Positions 24,773 to 33,548 of a stretch of DNA of 40,257 bases are shown piece after piece. The notes under the pieces are model-generated. The model saw only the letters and a list, made by a program, of their open reading frames with translations, did no database searches and was not told the DNA's origin. This stretch comes from RGIG7179 sp051893555 (GTDB taxonomy: Bacteria; Bacillota; Clostridia; Peptostreptococcales; Anaerovoracaceae): contig JBJFHL010000055.1 in the NCBI GenBank assembly GCA_051893555.1, positions 1 through 40,257 of the forward strand. The letters run 5' to 3'. A program made the translations under genes and the position numbers. The stretch's first letter is position 1. Each line of letters opens with the position of its first letter.

Positions 24773-25228
24773 ATGGAAATACTGCTCGGTCTGGTCAGCT
24801 TTCTGACCGGTGTTACCGTCATCATACAATCTGCAGTCAACGGACGTCTCCGTTCCATGACTGCCAATCCCATCTTCGCATCGGCAGCCAGCTTCGGCGG
24901 CGGCCTGCTTCTTCTCTTTCTCATGCTTTTCCTTGCCCACTGGCTGGGATTTTATTCGATCCCTGCGCTCTCCGTCCTGGGGCAGACCCGTGCCTGGATG
25001 TATATCGGCGGTCTGATCGGCACCGCGCTGGTGATCGGCTCCATTGTGATTCCAAAAAAAATAGGCTTTACAGCCTATTTCAGTATGCTCGTCGCAGGCC
25101 AGCTGGCGGGTTCGGTTATTGCGGACGCCATCGGCTTTCTGGGAAATCCCGTACATCTTCCGGGTCCGGCCAGAATATTCGGCGTGATCTGCCTCATTGC
25201 AGGGGCCGTTCTGGTGCAGAAAAAATGA
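24773..25228 (+). CDS. YdcZ/DUF606-family small DMT transporter, copy 2
   Basis: A 151-residue paralogue of the preceding gene, aligning end to end: IIQSAVNGRLRSMTANPIFA, GGLIGTALVIGSIVIPKKIGF and TAYFSMLVAGQLAGSVIADAIGF correspond to the same blocks. GGAGG lies six bases before ATG. Tandem small membrane proteins of this superfamily often act as obligate pairs with opposite orientation; that is inferred here from the arrangement. The stop is only nine bases from the end of the convergent HTH gene, with no visible terminator between. Confidence 0.82.
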   Translation: MEILLGLVSFLTGVTVIIQSAVNGRLRSMTANPIFASAASFGGGLLLLFLMLFLAHWLGFYSIPALSVLGQTRAWMYIGGLIGTALVIGSIVIPKKIGFTAYFSMLVAGQLAGSVIADAIGFLGNPVHLPGPARIFGVICLIAGAVLVQKK

Positions 25229-25237
25229 TCCACCTTA

Positions 25238-26455
25238 CTATGACATGATTTCACACGGGACAGACAGATATTCCGGAAGAATATCGTAATCATCATCAAT
25301 AAAGGTTTTCTTTGCTGTCATGACAAGCATGTCATACGTCGTATCGTCCGGATACTGGAACCCCAACGGCGCTTCCGGTTTTCTGGTGAACGAATACGTC
25401 ACCTGATAAATCCTGTAATCGCACAGATTGCGATAAGGGATCTCCTTTTGCAGACCGTACTGAAACTCACTGATTTCTCTGTACTGTTCCGGCGACAATC
25501 GTCTGATGTTCTCAATGCGGTAATGCGCTACCCATGTGTCCTGCAGGCTCGTTTCTCCCGGATCCGGCACATCCTTCAGAGACGCTCTGAAAAGATCGAT
25601 GATTCGTTCCATAGGCTTCTCCGTCGGCGTACAAGCCAGCGTAAGCGTCCTCCCGTCACAGGCGAAGTCATAGGGTCCCTCATATTGATAGGTCTTATCT
25701 TCCAGCTTATCCGCACACATGCCGGAAAGCTGGCGATAAACGGATTCAATATAAGGAAGTGTATAGTACTTCTGGCTTCTGTGGTCATAATAGAGTCCCG
25801 GATAAAAGGTTGCCAGTCCTTCCAGTTCTACCGCGATTCCTTCTTCATATTTTTTTGGAAGAAGGTAACCCCGATATTCTACTCGTTCCATCAGGATCTC
25901 CCGGAGAAGCCCCTGTACCTGACTTCTGAATTCTTCTCCCAGACTTCCCTCCAGATCGACTTCCTCCATGACTGTATCACCACTCACCATGCAGATTCTC
26001 CGAAAGTCCAGTTCATCTTTCTGAAAATCCACCGGTGTATGGGCGTCCTGCCAGACAGAGCCTGCAGCCAGAAGGGCTGCCAGTATCAGTAGTGCCAGTA
26101 CTGTCGTGAATGCGGATTTCCAGATGGCTGTTTTCCGACGCGCATCCTGTACATAGGCTCGAATTCCCTTCATGGCAACCGTATCGGCCTCTGAAACAGA
26201 AAGTGCTGCAGAACCATCCGGAAGACACACCTCTCTGTCCGCTGGCCTCCGCTCCCCGTCAAGCAGTTCGCTGACGGATACATCCAGTACCTCAGCCAAA
26301 GGTTTCAGCAATGACACATCGGGGAAGCCCTTTCCTCTCTCCCATTTGGATACGGCCCGATCCGTCACCCCCAGCCGCTCTGCCAGCGCAAGTTGCGTCA
26401 GACCGTTTTCTTTCCGCAGTTCCTGCAGGAACCTGCCCGTTTTTTCATAATCCAT
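25238..26455 (-). CDS. Membrane-anchored XRE-family HTH regulator
   Basis: A 405-residue protein with an N-terminal XRE/Cro-type helix-turn-helix (about 6-66: LRKENGLTQLALAERLGVTD, then AVSKWERGKGFPD). A single transmembrane helix follows (about 113-137, SAFTTVLALLILAALLAAGSV), then an external domain of about 265 residues with no recognised fold. This one-component layout lets an extracellular or envelope signal act directly on DNA. GGGGGG lies six bases before ATG. It is convergent with the YdcZ pair and downstream on the minus strand from the PrsW-type protease terminator region. Targets and ligand are unknown. Confidence 0.82.
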   Translation of the reverse strand: MDYEKTGRFLQELRKENGLTQLALAERLGVTDRAVSKWERGKGFPDVSLLKPLAEVLDVSVSELLDGERRPADREVCLPDGSAALSVSEADTVAMKGIRAYVQDARRKTAIWKSAFTTVLALLILAALLAAGSVWQDAHTPVDFQKDELDFRRICMVSGDTVMEEVDLEGSLGEEFRSQVQGLLREILMERVEYRGYLLPKKYEEGIAVELEGLATFYPGLYYDHRSQKYYTLPYIESVYRQLSGMCADKLEDKTYQYEGPYDFACDGRTLTLACTPTEKPMERIIDLFRASLKDVPDPGETSLQDTWVAHYRIENIRRLSPEQYREISEFQYGLQKEIPYRNLCDYRIYQVTYSFTRKPEAPLGFQYPDDTTYDMLVMTAKKTFIDDDYDILPEYLSVPCEIMS

Positions 26456-26524
26456 TTTCAGCCCCCCTTTGCATCCATCGTACTATTTCCCGCAAAGTAA
26501 AGCAACAAACGTTCCGTTGAGTTG

Positions 26525-26556
26525 AAAAAAGGGGACTCCGCAATGTAGCCTCCCCT
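26525..26556 (-). terminator. Terminator after the PrsW-type gene
   Basis: On the minus strand AGGGGA and TCCCCT close a stem, with extra GC pairing inside, and are followed by a run of six T. The stem overlaps the TAG stop codon of the protease gene. It ends the serS-prsW transcript. Confidence 0.75.
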
Positions 26557-27274
26557 ATATCGGGCGGTCTTCCCAGGATGCCTTCTTGATCAGGCGGAAG
26601 ACCACGATGTACATCAGCACCACGAAGCCCACGAAGATGGCAGTGGACAGACGTGTTCCGATCATGCAGCAGGAATCGTAAAACCCGTGGAGAAATACAG
26701 CGGACAGATAACCCGCCAGCAGGTTGGATTTTGCGCCGAAATCATTTCCCTGGCTTTCTGCCAGTTTCGCCCTGCCATAAAAGATTCCCATAAACACGGC
26801 GAAGCCCATGTGGCCCGGGATCGCCAGAATGGCCCGAGGTACGGCCACAGACAACCCGTAGCTGAAAACATACTTGATGTTCTCAAAGGCGGCGAAACCC
26901 AGAGACACGAAGACGGAGTAAACCAGTCCGTCGAACATATAGTTGAAATTGGGATCACGCCAGGACCTGCGCTTCAGGAAAAACAGCTTGGTGCCTTCTT
27001 CCACCACAGCCACCACCAGGAAGGCCATGATGATGTAGTATTTTGGATCGCTCTGGTCCACGGTGTTGTTCAGTATGGCGGAGCCCAGAGTCTCCAGCAC
27101 GATGGAGGCAAGGGCTGCCAGCACGCCGCCCAGAAGCAGCTGCCAGAGCAGATATCCGGGTTCTTTTTCAATGGTATCCTGACGGTAGATATACCGCAAG
27201 AGGAAAAATGCTGGCAGCACAGCCGCCAGCACATAAATCGCCAGGATACTCATCATCGGTGTAAAGAATATCAT
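26555..27274 (-). CDS. PrsW-family intramembrane metalloprotease
   Basis: A 239-residue membrane protein with about seven helices and all PrsW signatures: EEGTK (Glu92-Glu93, Lys96), FENIKY (residues 130-135), a conserved His155 in PGHMGF and HGFYD (His196, Asp200). PrsW-type proteases cut transmembrane proteins such as anti-sigma factors (RsiW in Bacillus). Here no sigma/anti-sigma pair is adjacent, so the substrate is unknown; the neighbouring membrane-anchored HTH protein is a conceivable target. AAAGGA lies eight bases before ATG and just after the serS stop (20 bases between genes), indicating co-transcription with serS. Confidence 0.85.
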   Translation of the reverse strand: MIFFTPMMSILAIYVLAAVLPAFFLLRYIYRQDTIEKEPGYLLWQLLLGGVLAALASIVLETLGSAILNNTVDQSDPKYYIIMAFLVVAVVEEGTKLFFLKRRSWRDPNFNYMFDGLVYSVFVSLGFAAFENIKYVFSYGLSVAVPRAILAIPGHMGFAVFMGIFYGRAKLAESQGNDFGAKSNLLAGYLSAVFLHGFYDSCCMIGTRLSTAIFVGFVVLMYIVVFRLIKKASWEDRPI

Positions 27275-27293
27275 TTCGCGATTCCTTTCTATC

Positions 27294-28583
27294 CTATTTC
27301 AGATCCTGCTTGGTGATCACTTCCAGACCGCCCATGTATTTACGCAGGGCTTCCGGAACCACGACGCTGCCGTCTGCCTGCTGGTAGTTTTCCAGGATGG
27401 CGGCAACGGTTCTGCCTACAGCCAGACCGGAACCGTTTAAGGTGTGTACGAACTCCGGCTTGCCGCCTTCTGCCGGGCGGAACCGGATGTTGGCGCGGCG
27501 TGCCTGATAGTCTTCGAAGTTGGAGCAGGAAGAGATCTCAACATATCTTCCGTAGCTTGGCATCCAGACTTCGATGTCGTAGGTCATGGCGGAGGAGAAG
27601 CCCAGGTCGCCGGTAGACAGTCTTACCACTCTGTACGGCAGTCCCAGTCTCTTCAGGACTTCCTCTGCATCGTTGGTCAGCTTTTCCAGCTCGTCATAAG
27701 AACCTTCCGGCTTCACGAACTTCACCAGCTCGACTTTATTGAACTGGTGCTGACGGATCAGACCTCTGGTGTCGCGGCCTGCGGAACCTGCTTCTGCACG
27801 GAAGCAAGGGGTGTATGCGGTGTAATATACCGGCAGTTCTGCTTCATCCATGATTTCCTGTGCGCGCAGATTGGTAACAGGAACTTCCGCGGTCGGGATC
27901 AGGAAGAAGTCTTTCTGCGGTACATAGAACATATCCTCTTCAAACTTCGGCAGCTGGCCGGTACCCGTCATTGCAGCCCGGTTTACCATGAACGGCGGCA
28001 GGATTTCCACATAATCCTGATCTACCGTGTGCAGATCCAGCATGAAGTTGATAACGGCTCTTTCCAGACGGGCACCCAGTCCCTTATATACGGTGAACCT
28101 GGCACCGGAAATCTTCGCTGCCCGTTCAAAATCCAGAATGTTCAGGTCGGTTCCCACATCCCAGTGTGCCTTGGCTTCGAAATCGAAGGTGGTTGGTTCC
28201 ATGAACTTTCTCATTTCCACGTTGGCGCTGTCGTCTTCGCCGATCTGTACTTCAGGATTCGGCGTGTTCGGCACGTTCAGCAGTGCGTCACGAAGGCCTG
28301 CTTCCACTTCGGCAAGTTCTGTATCCATTTCCTTGATCTTCGCGGATAATTCTTTCATTTCTGCCATGATGGCTGTTGTATCTTCGCCGGCCTTTTTCAG
28401 CTTCGGAATCTCCTTGGAAACGGTGTTCTGTTTGTTTTTCATCTGCTCTACTTCGGCCAGGATCTCTCTTCTTCTCTCATCGAATTTCACCACGTTTTCA
28501 ATACCGAAGTCGCCTTTGCATCTTCTCTCTACGGCAGCCTTCACGCCTTCGTAGTCTTCTCTGATTCGCTTAATGTCTAACAT
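27294..28583 (-). CDS. serS: Seryl-tRNA synthetase
   Basis: A 429-residue class II aminoacyl-tRNA synthetase that charges tRNA-Ser. The N-terminal about 110 residues form the tRNA-binding coiled-coil arm (MLDIKRIREDYEGVKAAVERR, charged heptads). The core has the motif 2 region FRAEAGSAGRDTRGLIRQHQFNKVE and motif 3 near NGSGLAVGRTVAAILENYQ. Length is standard. AGAGGG lies seven bases before ATG. It starts 39 bases after glnA on the same strand and is followed by the PrsW-type gene, so the three probably share a transcript. No Ser-specific T-box leader fits in the short gap. Confidence 0.97.
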   Translation of the reverse strand: MLDIKRIREDYEGVKAAVERRCKGDFGIENVVKFDERRREILAEVEQMKNKQNTVSKEIPKLKKAGEDTTAIMAEMKELSAKIKEMDTELAEVEAGLRDALLNVPNTPNPEVQIGEDDSANVEMRKFMEPTTFDFEAKAHWDVGTDLNILDFERAAKISGARFTVYKGLGARLERAVINFMLDLHTVDQDYVEILPPFMVNRAAMTGTGQLPKFEEDMFYVPQKDFFLIPTAEVPVTNLRAQEIMDEAELPVYYTAYTPCFRAEAGSAGRDTRGLIRQHQFNKVELVKFVKPEGSYDELEKLTNDAEEVLKRLGLPYRVVRLSTGDLGFSSAMTYDIEVWMPSYGRYVEISSCSNFEDYQARRANIRFRPAEGGKPEFVHTLNGSGLAVGRTVAAILENYQQADGSVVVPEALRKYMGGLEVITKQDLK

Positions 28584-28622
28584 TGTTTTTCCCTCTCTTC
28601 TTCATGATAGTTCATTTATGTA

Positions 28623-30536
28623 TTAGAACAGGTTCTTTTTATACACCAGGTAATATTCAATCAGCTGGCTGATCTTCTGCTGAAGTTCAACCTGAAGGTC
28701 CGATGCCAGCGCATAGTCGCCCCGGTCAAGGGCTTCTTTCGCTCGTGTCAGCAGACATTTTTCGGACATGGTATCCTTACCGATATAGAACCGCAGGTCG
28801 TTGACTCTGGTCCAGTTGACCACATCATAGTCCGTAGCATCCTCCTTATGGAGCTTGACGCATTCCCGGACGATATCCATGTAGTTTGGAATATCCCGGT
28901 TATGCAGTTCCATCTTCCACTGGTTCAGCGTCGCTTCGAAGAACGATTCAATGGCCAGATCGTTGATGACGCCGCCCTGGATTGCCTTCACCTTTTCCGG
29001 ATTGTTCCGGAGGCCCTGCAGGTTTTCCCATACGGTGGCAGGTGCCACACCGAACAGCTTCTCTCTTTCCTCTTCGGTGTAGTCCTCAAACACGTTGTTC
29101 TCGCTCCGGTATTCCCGCTCTGTTTCCAGATAGAAGTCCTCTTCTCCGTATTTCTTGGAGATGGACTTTTCCAGATTTGCCGGCGTCTTTTCCTGCGTCA
29201 GAGCCTGACGGATACCGTCCAGCATGGCCATATAGCAGGTTGCCAGGATCAGATAGGTGTTGCTCTTCGGATTCGGTGCACGCAGCTCGAACCGTGTGGC
29301 CATCGGATTCTTGGCATCCCGGATCAGACCCACCAGGATGGTTCTGTTTCTGGATGCTTCCGTAACGCTCTTTCCCAGAGAAGTTACGATACATACCGGC
29401 GCTTCATAACCAGGCTTCAGCCGGTTCAGCGAGTCGGTGGTGGAGCTTACAAACGGGTTGATCGCCTCGTAGTTTTTCAGGATGCCCATGAGACCGCCCA
29501 GTCCCAGCGGACTCAGATAATCTGCCTCCGGATTCTTCGCCGAAAACAGGTTGACCATCTTACCGCTCTTCAGACGGGCTGCCACACCCAGGTGGGTATG
29601 TTCACCGCTGCCTGCTACGCCTTCAATCGGCTTGGCCATGAAGGTGGTATGGAGGCCAAACTGGTTGAATACATCTCTTACAATGTATTTTACCTGTTTC
29701 TCATTGTCTGCTGCCTGCATGGCATCCGCATACTTCCAGTCGATTTCCAGCTGCTCCATAATGTGTTCATGGGATCCCGCGCTGGTGATCTGCGACTTGA
29801 CGCCGCCGACCTCCTTGTGGCCCATTTCCACACCGACACCGTAACGATCGATGATCTCCAGGGACTTCTCCAGAGCCGTTCTCACCGGTCCGTAGGTTCT
29901 CTTCCAGTACTGCTCCTTCAGTTCCTGGGAAGTGGAAAGCTGCTCTCGGTCTGCCTTGTCCTCCGGTGTTTTGACCCAGAACTCCAGTTCCGTCGCGCTG
30001 GTGATGCAGATCTCCTCGATTTCATCTGCTGAATCCACGCCATTGATATACCTGAATGCATAAGGGTGACTGCGCAATAGCTCCATCAGTTCTTCCTTGA
30101 ATGCGTTGATGGAGTTGCGCAAAATAGATCGCGCACCCACCTCCGTCTTTTCATTATGCACCAGGAACGCAGGAATACGGATCGTACCCACCGGCAGCCC
30201 TGTTTTCGGATCGACATTATCATAATTATAGTCCACATACCAGTTTACCGACAGATCCGGCACCAGATCCACCTTGGCATTATTCAGATCCGCAATTTTC
30301 GGCAGGTCCACGCTGGAACCGTCGGTCTGCACGCCGTGAATCAGCATGTCGTCCATATCGTCCAGAAACAGTTTGATTGGAATGCGTTCATCCGTGTCAT
30401 TTCCGGCGATATCCAGGCCAGCGAATGAAACGAACTGGACCTCCGGATGCTCCTCCAGCACTTTGATGATGTCGTCTTTCTCGTGTCTGCCTGCAGGAAT
30501 ATTAAAAAGCATCTTATCTAAGTCAAATCCCAGCAT
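28623..30536 (-). CDS. glnA: Glutamine synthetase with C-terminal extension
   Basis: A 637-residue glutamine synthetase, which makes glutamine from glutamate, ammonia and ATP. N-terminal beta-grasp features (VQFVSFAGLDIAGNDTDERIPI) precede the catalytic domain with ATELEFW, VEMGHKEVGGVKSQI, GSGEHTHLGVAAR, NRLKPGYEAPV and TRFELRAPNPKSNTY. About 150-180 extra residues follow the usual GSI end, making it longer than classical GlnA (about 445) and shorter than type III enzymes (about 700). I chose the ATG at 30536: it is where homology starts, GGGGAGG lies eleven bases before it, and the upstream reading frame runs through the promoter leader. The gene has its own promoter and a hairpin leader. 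It probably assimilates ammonia released by amino-acid fermentation. Confidence 0.9.
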   Translation of the reverse strand: MLGFDLDKMLFNIPAGRHEKDDIIKVLEEHPEVQFVSFAGLDIAGNDTDERIPIKLFLDDMDDMLIHGVQTDGSSVDLPKIADLNNAKVDLVPDLSVNWYVDYNYDNVDPKTGLPVGTIRIPAFLVHNEKTEVGARSILRNSINAFKEELMELLRSHPYAFRYINGVDSADEIEEICITSATELEFWVKTPEDKADREQLSTSQELKEQYWKRTYGPVRTALEKSLEIIDRYGVGVEMGHKEVGGVKSQITSAGSHEHIMEQLEIDWKYADAMQAADNEKQVKYIVRDVFNQFGLHTTFMAKPIEGVAGSGEHTHLGVAARLKSGKMVNLFSAKNPEADYLSPLGLGGLMGILKNYEAINPFVSSTTDSLNRLKPGYEAPVCIVTSLGKSVTEASRNRTILVGLIRDAKNPMATRFELRAPNPKSNTYLILATCYMAMLDGIRQALTQEKTPANLEKSISKKYGEEDFYLETEREYRSENNVFEDYTEEEREKLFGVAPATVWENLQGLRNNPEKVKAIQGGVINDLAIESFFEATLNQWKMELHNRDIPNYMDIVRECVKLHKEDATDYDVVNWTRVNDLRFYIGKDTMSEKCLLTRAKEALDRGDYALASDLQVELQQKISQLIEYYLVYKKNLF

Positions 30537-30571
30537 GTTTGTTGTAACCTCCCCAAGTTCAAAGCATAAAT

Positions 30572-30602
30572 GTGCAGGGAGACGGTATGCGTCCCCTTGC
30601 AC
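30572..30602 (-). promoter_or_regulatory. Hairpin in the glnA leader
   Basis: GTGCA-rich arms form a 13-pair stem with one mismatch and one wobble around a five-base loop, located between the glnA start site (near 30623) and its ribosome site. Only a short A/T-rich tail follows, so it is a poor terminator; an attenuating or mRNA-stabilising leader element is possible. It does not match a riboswitch that I know. Confidence 0.4.
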
Positions 30603-30629
30603 ACTAAAAATACCATTATTTAAGATAAA

Positions 30630-30658
30630 AGTGTAGCACAATCCGGCTTAACTTGCAA
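30630..30658 (-). promoter_or_regulatory. Sigma-A promoter of glnA
   Basis: On the minus strand TTGCAA (30658-30653), 17 bases and TACACT (30635-30630) with TGC directly upstream form an extended promoter. The -35 element overlaps the last codons of the UPF0182 gene. Confidence 0.65.
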
Positions 30659-33548
30659 GTTCATCCAGATATTTTTCCAGTTCGTCCAGATATTTTCCGT
30701 AGTCTGCCCAGTCACCGTTCTGTTGTGCTTCCTGCGCCTTATCGAAGGCCTCGGCAGCCTTCTGGATCAGTTCGGTCTGCGACATCGGTACGTCAGTCTG
30801 CCCGCTGCCTTCGCCTTCAGATTCCCCATCGGAATTCAGCCCATCGTCCGGCGTTCCCACGCCTTCTTCCGCCGCATCGCCGAAGAGAGACACAAGACAT
30901 TCTGCTACCGTATTTTCATAGGCGATCTTGTCATCATACGCCATGATGATACGTTTCACTTCCGGAATACTGGAGTTGGTCGCTTCCAGATAAACCGGCT
31001 CCACATACAGAATTGAGGTATTGATCGGAATGATGAACATGTTTCCGCGCCGGTAAGATGTGCCGGAGGAGCTCCACAGGGAGAATTCCTTGGAGATCTC
31101 CGTGTTCTGGTCGATCTGCGCTTCAATTTGCTCCGGACCGTAAACCGTCTTGCTCTTCGGGAACTGATAAACCACCAGCTCACCATAGTTATCGCCATCG
31201 TTTCTTGCCACCATCAGCGCAGTCATGTTCCACTTGGACTTCGGCGTGAAGGCGATGGAGTTGAAGAACTCCGCCTTGTCGCCGTCTGGCAGCTTGGCGA
31301 TGTAGTAGTTCGGCTTCATCTGTACCCGCTCGGTGTTATATACTTCATAGGCGATATCCCACAGGTCTTCATTCTGATAGAATACATTCACATCTTCCAT
31401 ATGGTATCTGGTGTAGATGCCCGCCTGGATGGTCAGTAGGGTGTTCGGATACCGGATATGGGCTTTCAGCCCGTCCGGCATCTGATCTGCCGTCTTGAAC
31501 AGGGTCGGATAGATCTTCGCATAGGTCTGAGCGATCGGGTCCGTCTCATCCACGATGTAGAAATTGACATCACCGTTATATGCATCCACCACCACTTTCA
31601 CAGAGTTTCGGATGTAGTTCTGCTGTCCGTTAAACGGTTCCGCATACGGATAATAGGAACTGGTCGTATAAGCATCCACCATCCAGTACAGCTTTCCGTC
31701 TGTGGTCACCATATACGGATCTTCTTCATAGGCAAGATACGGCATGATGGTCTGAATTCTGTCCATCACGTTCCGGTTGATGATGATTTTCGAATTGCTG
31801 TTGATATTGGAGGATACCAGCATCTTCAGGTTTGCTTCCCGGATAGAGAACAGGATACGGTTGAAGAAATTCAGCTTGATACCGGCTGTTCCTTCATACT
31901 CCGTGTAGGAGTTACTCTCACCCTTCGGGTAGTCAAATTCCTTTTCACTGGTACCTACAATGACGTAGTCATTGGACAGCTCGCCGAAATAGATCTCCGG
32001 ACGGTCGATCTGAATCTCATCTACCGTGGATTCCGGCGGAATGTTTCCTATGAGCACGTCAGGCTGTCCGCTGGCAGTTACCTTGTCTACTCTGGACAGG
32101 GCCACGCCATAGCCGTGGGTATATTTGATATGTTTGTTCAGCCAGGTATCCGTGATCTTGGACTCGTCAATTTCACGGGTGGTCAGGAAGGTCTGTGTAT
32201 ATTCTCCGTTGATCATATACCGGTCCGGATCCACGTCGTGGAAGGTGTAGTACTGACGGATACTCTGGGTCTGGTTATAAAACTGTTTCGCCGGATCAAA
32301 ATCGTTGATTCGGATGTTGTTTATAGTCTCGGTGTTCGCATTGATGTCAGCAGCCGTCAGCGTATTATCTGCCGCAAAAGGCTTGACGTTCACATCATCC
32401 AGCTGGTATGCATACTGCGTGTATTCAATGTTCCAGTCCAGATATTTGCTTTCCTTGTTGATTTCATCCGGGGATACCACAAAGTTCTGTACCAGGTATC
32501 CTGCACCGGAACCAATGACGCCTACCAGGATCATGATCACCGGAACCGTCAGCAGCTTCTTGTAATTCTTTTTCTTCATGTGTACCACGAAGAGAATCGC
32601 AGAAAGAATCGAAAGTGCACAGAGGATCCGGTACATCCACAGGGTGATGTTCACATCGGTGAAGCCTGCGCCGTATACCGCACCGGTATGCACATGCAGC
32701 AGGTCAAACTGCCGCAGGAAGAAGTTGATGGCCAGCATGATGAAAAAGATAAAGCCCAGCAGGCCGATCTTTCCGGATGCAATGGACATCAGCTGTTTGA
32801 AATTGTTATCATCAAACTGCTTCTTCGGTTTCACCGGTCGCGGCGCCGCCTTCTTGCCGAAGAAGGCTTCCGTAAACTTGCTGAACGGATCATTCCCGCC
32901 GGCTCCGCCGTTTTCAAACGGATTGGCATTTCCGCCATACCGTTCGCCGTCTTCTGTCTGCTGCCCGAAGGCTTCGCTGCTTTGAGCCGGTTCTTCCTTA
33001 AACACATCCGGCGTTCTCACAGTCATCAGAACAATGTAATACAGAATCGTCAGCACCACGAAGCCAACGATCACACCGATGAGAATTTCATTCAGCTGTG
33101 ACAGGAACTCCAGACGGAAAATGTAGAACGAAATGTCCATATGGAACAGAGGGTCCGCAATATTGAAGTCTGTGCTGTTGGCAAACTTCAGAATATCAAA
33201 CCAGAGCTCCGTCACTGTCGTCACCGTCGTGAAAATGCCGAAAATCGCTGCGAAGATCAGCGTTGTCTTCTTCAGCTTCTTCAGGTTTGTGTCCTCACTG
33301 GACGCAATTTTCTTAAAATAACTTTTCCGCAGGCGGTTCAGATACAGAACCACCAGACCGGTTACCACCAGGAAAGTCGGAATGCCCACTGTAAGCTGCG
33401 TTACCAGCTGCTTGAAGAACACATCCACATATCCCATTTCCTGGAACCACATGAAATCAGTAATAAAGCGGATCGCACTGAAAAAAACTGCCAATAAAAT
33501 GACAAGAATCAGGATCACAATACTGATTTTCTTTTGGACTTTTTCCAT
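30648..33548 (-). CDS. UPF0182-family large membrane protein
   Basis: A 966-residue protein of the UPF0182 family, function unknown. Seven hydrophobic segments lie in the first 355 residues (about 8-29, 50-70, 90-113, 155-178, 265-285, 305-326, 333-355). A cytoplasmic or loop insert between the fourth and fifth is rich in Gly, Asn and Phe. The remaining 600 residues form a large external domain with family stretches such as NKHIKYTHGYGVALSRVDKV and YIRNSVKVVVDAYNGDV. The tail is acidic and ends in a short coiled-coil-like helix. Its ATG overlaps the TAA of the zinc-ribbon gene by one base (TAATG), showing tight coupling, so the two products probably act together in the envelope. Confidence 0.9.
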   Translation of the reverse strand: MEKVQKKISIVILILVILLAVFFSAIRFITDFMWFQEMGYVDVFFKQLVTQLTVGIPTFLVVTGLVVLYLNRLRKSYFKKIASSEDTNLKKLKKTTLIFAAIFGIFTTVTTVTELWFDILKFANSTDFNIADPLFHMDISFYIFRLEFLSQLNEILIGVIVGFVVLTILYYIVLMTVRTPDVFKEEPAQSSEAFGQQTEDGERYGGNANPFENGGAGGNDPFSKFTEAFFGKKAAPRPVKPKKQFDDNNFKQLMSIASGKIGLLGFIFFIMLAINFFLRQFDLLHVHTGAVYGAGFTDVNITLWMYRILCALSILSAILFVVHMKKKNYKKLLTVPVIMILVGVIGSGAGYLVQNFVVSPDEINKESKYLDWNIEYTQYAYQLDDVNVKPFAADNTLTAADINANTETINNIRINDFDPAKQFYNQTQSIRQYYTFHDVDPDRYMINGEYTQTFLTTREIDESKITDTWLNKHIKYTHGYGVALSRVDKVTASGQPDVLIGNIPPESTVDEIQIDRPEIYFGELSNDYVIVGTSEKEFDYPKGESNSYTEYEGTAGIKLNFFNRILFSIREANLKMLVSSNINSNSKIIINRNVMDRIQTIMPYLAYEEDPYMVTTDGKLYWMVDAYTTSSYYPYAEPFNGQQNYIRNSVKVVVDAYNGDVNFYIVDETDPIAQTYAKIYPTLFKTADQMPDGLKAHIRYPNTLLTIQAGIYTRYHMEDVNVFYQNEDLWDIAYEVYNTERVQMKPNYYIAKLPDGDKAEFFNSIAFTPKSKWNMTALMVARNDGDNYGELVVYQFPKSKTVYGPEQIEAQIDQNTEISKEFSLWSSSGTSYRRGNMFIIPINTSILYVEPVYLEATNSSIPEVKRIIMAYDDKIAYENTVAECLVSLFGDAAEEGVGTPDDGLNSDGESEGEGSGQTDVPMSQTELIQKAAEAFDKAQEAQQNGDWADYGKYLDELEKYLDELAS

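Noticed and set aside
28584..28622. Possible T-box leader before serS
   Set aside because: The gap to glnA is only 39 bases, far too short for a T-box.
30537..30641. N-terminal extension of glutamine synthetase
   Set aside because: It runs through the leader hairpin, has no ribosome site at its start, and family homology begins at 30536.
31458..33101. 547-residue plus-strand open frame
   Set aside because: It is antisense to the UPF0182 gene and shows no recognisable features.
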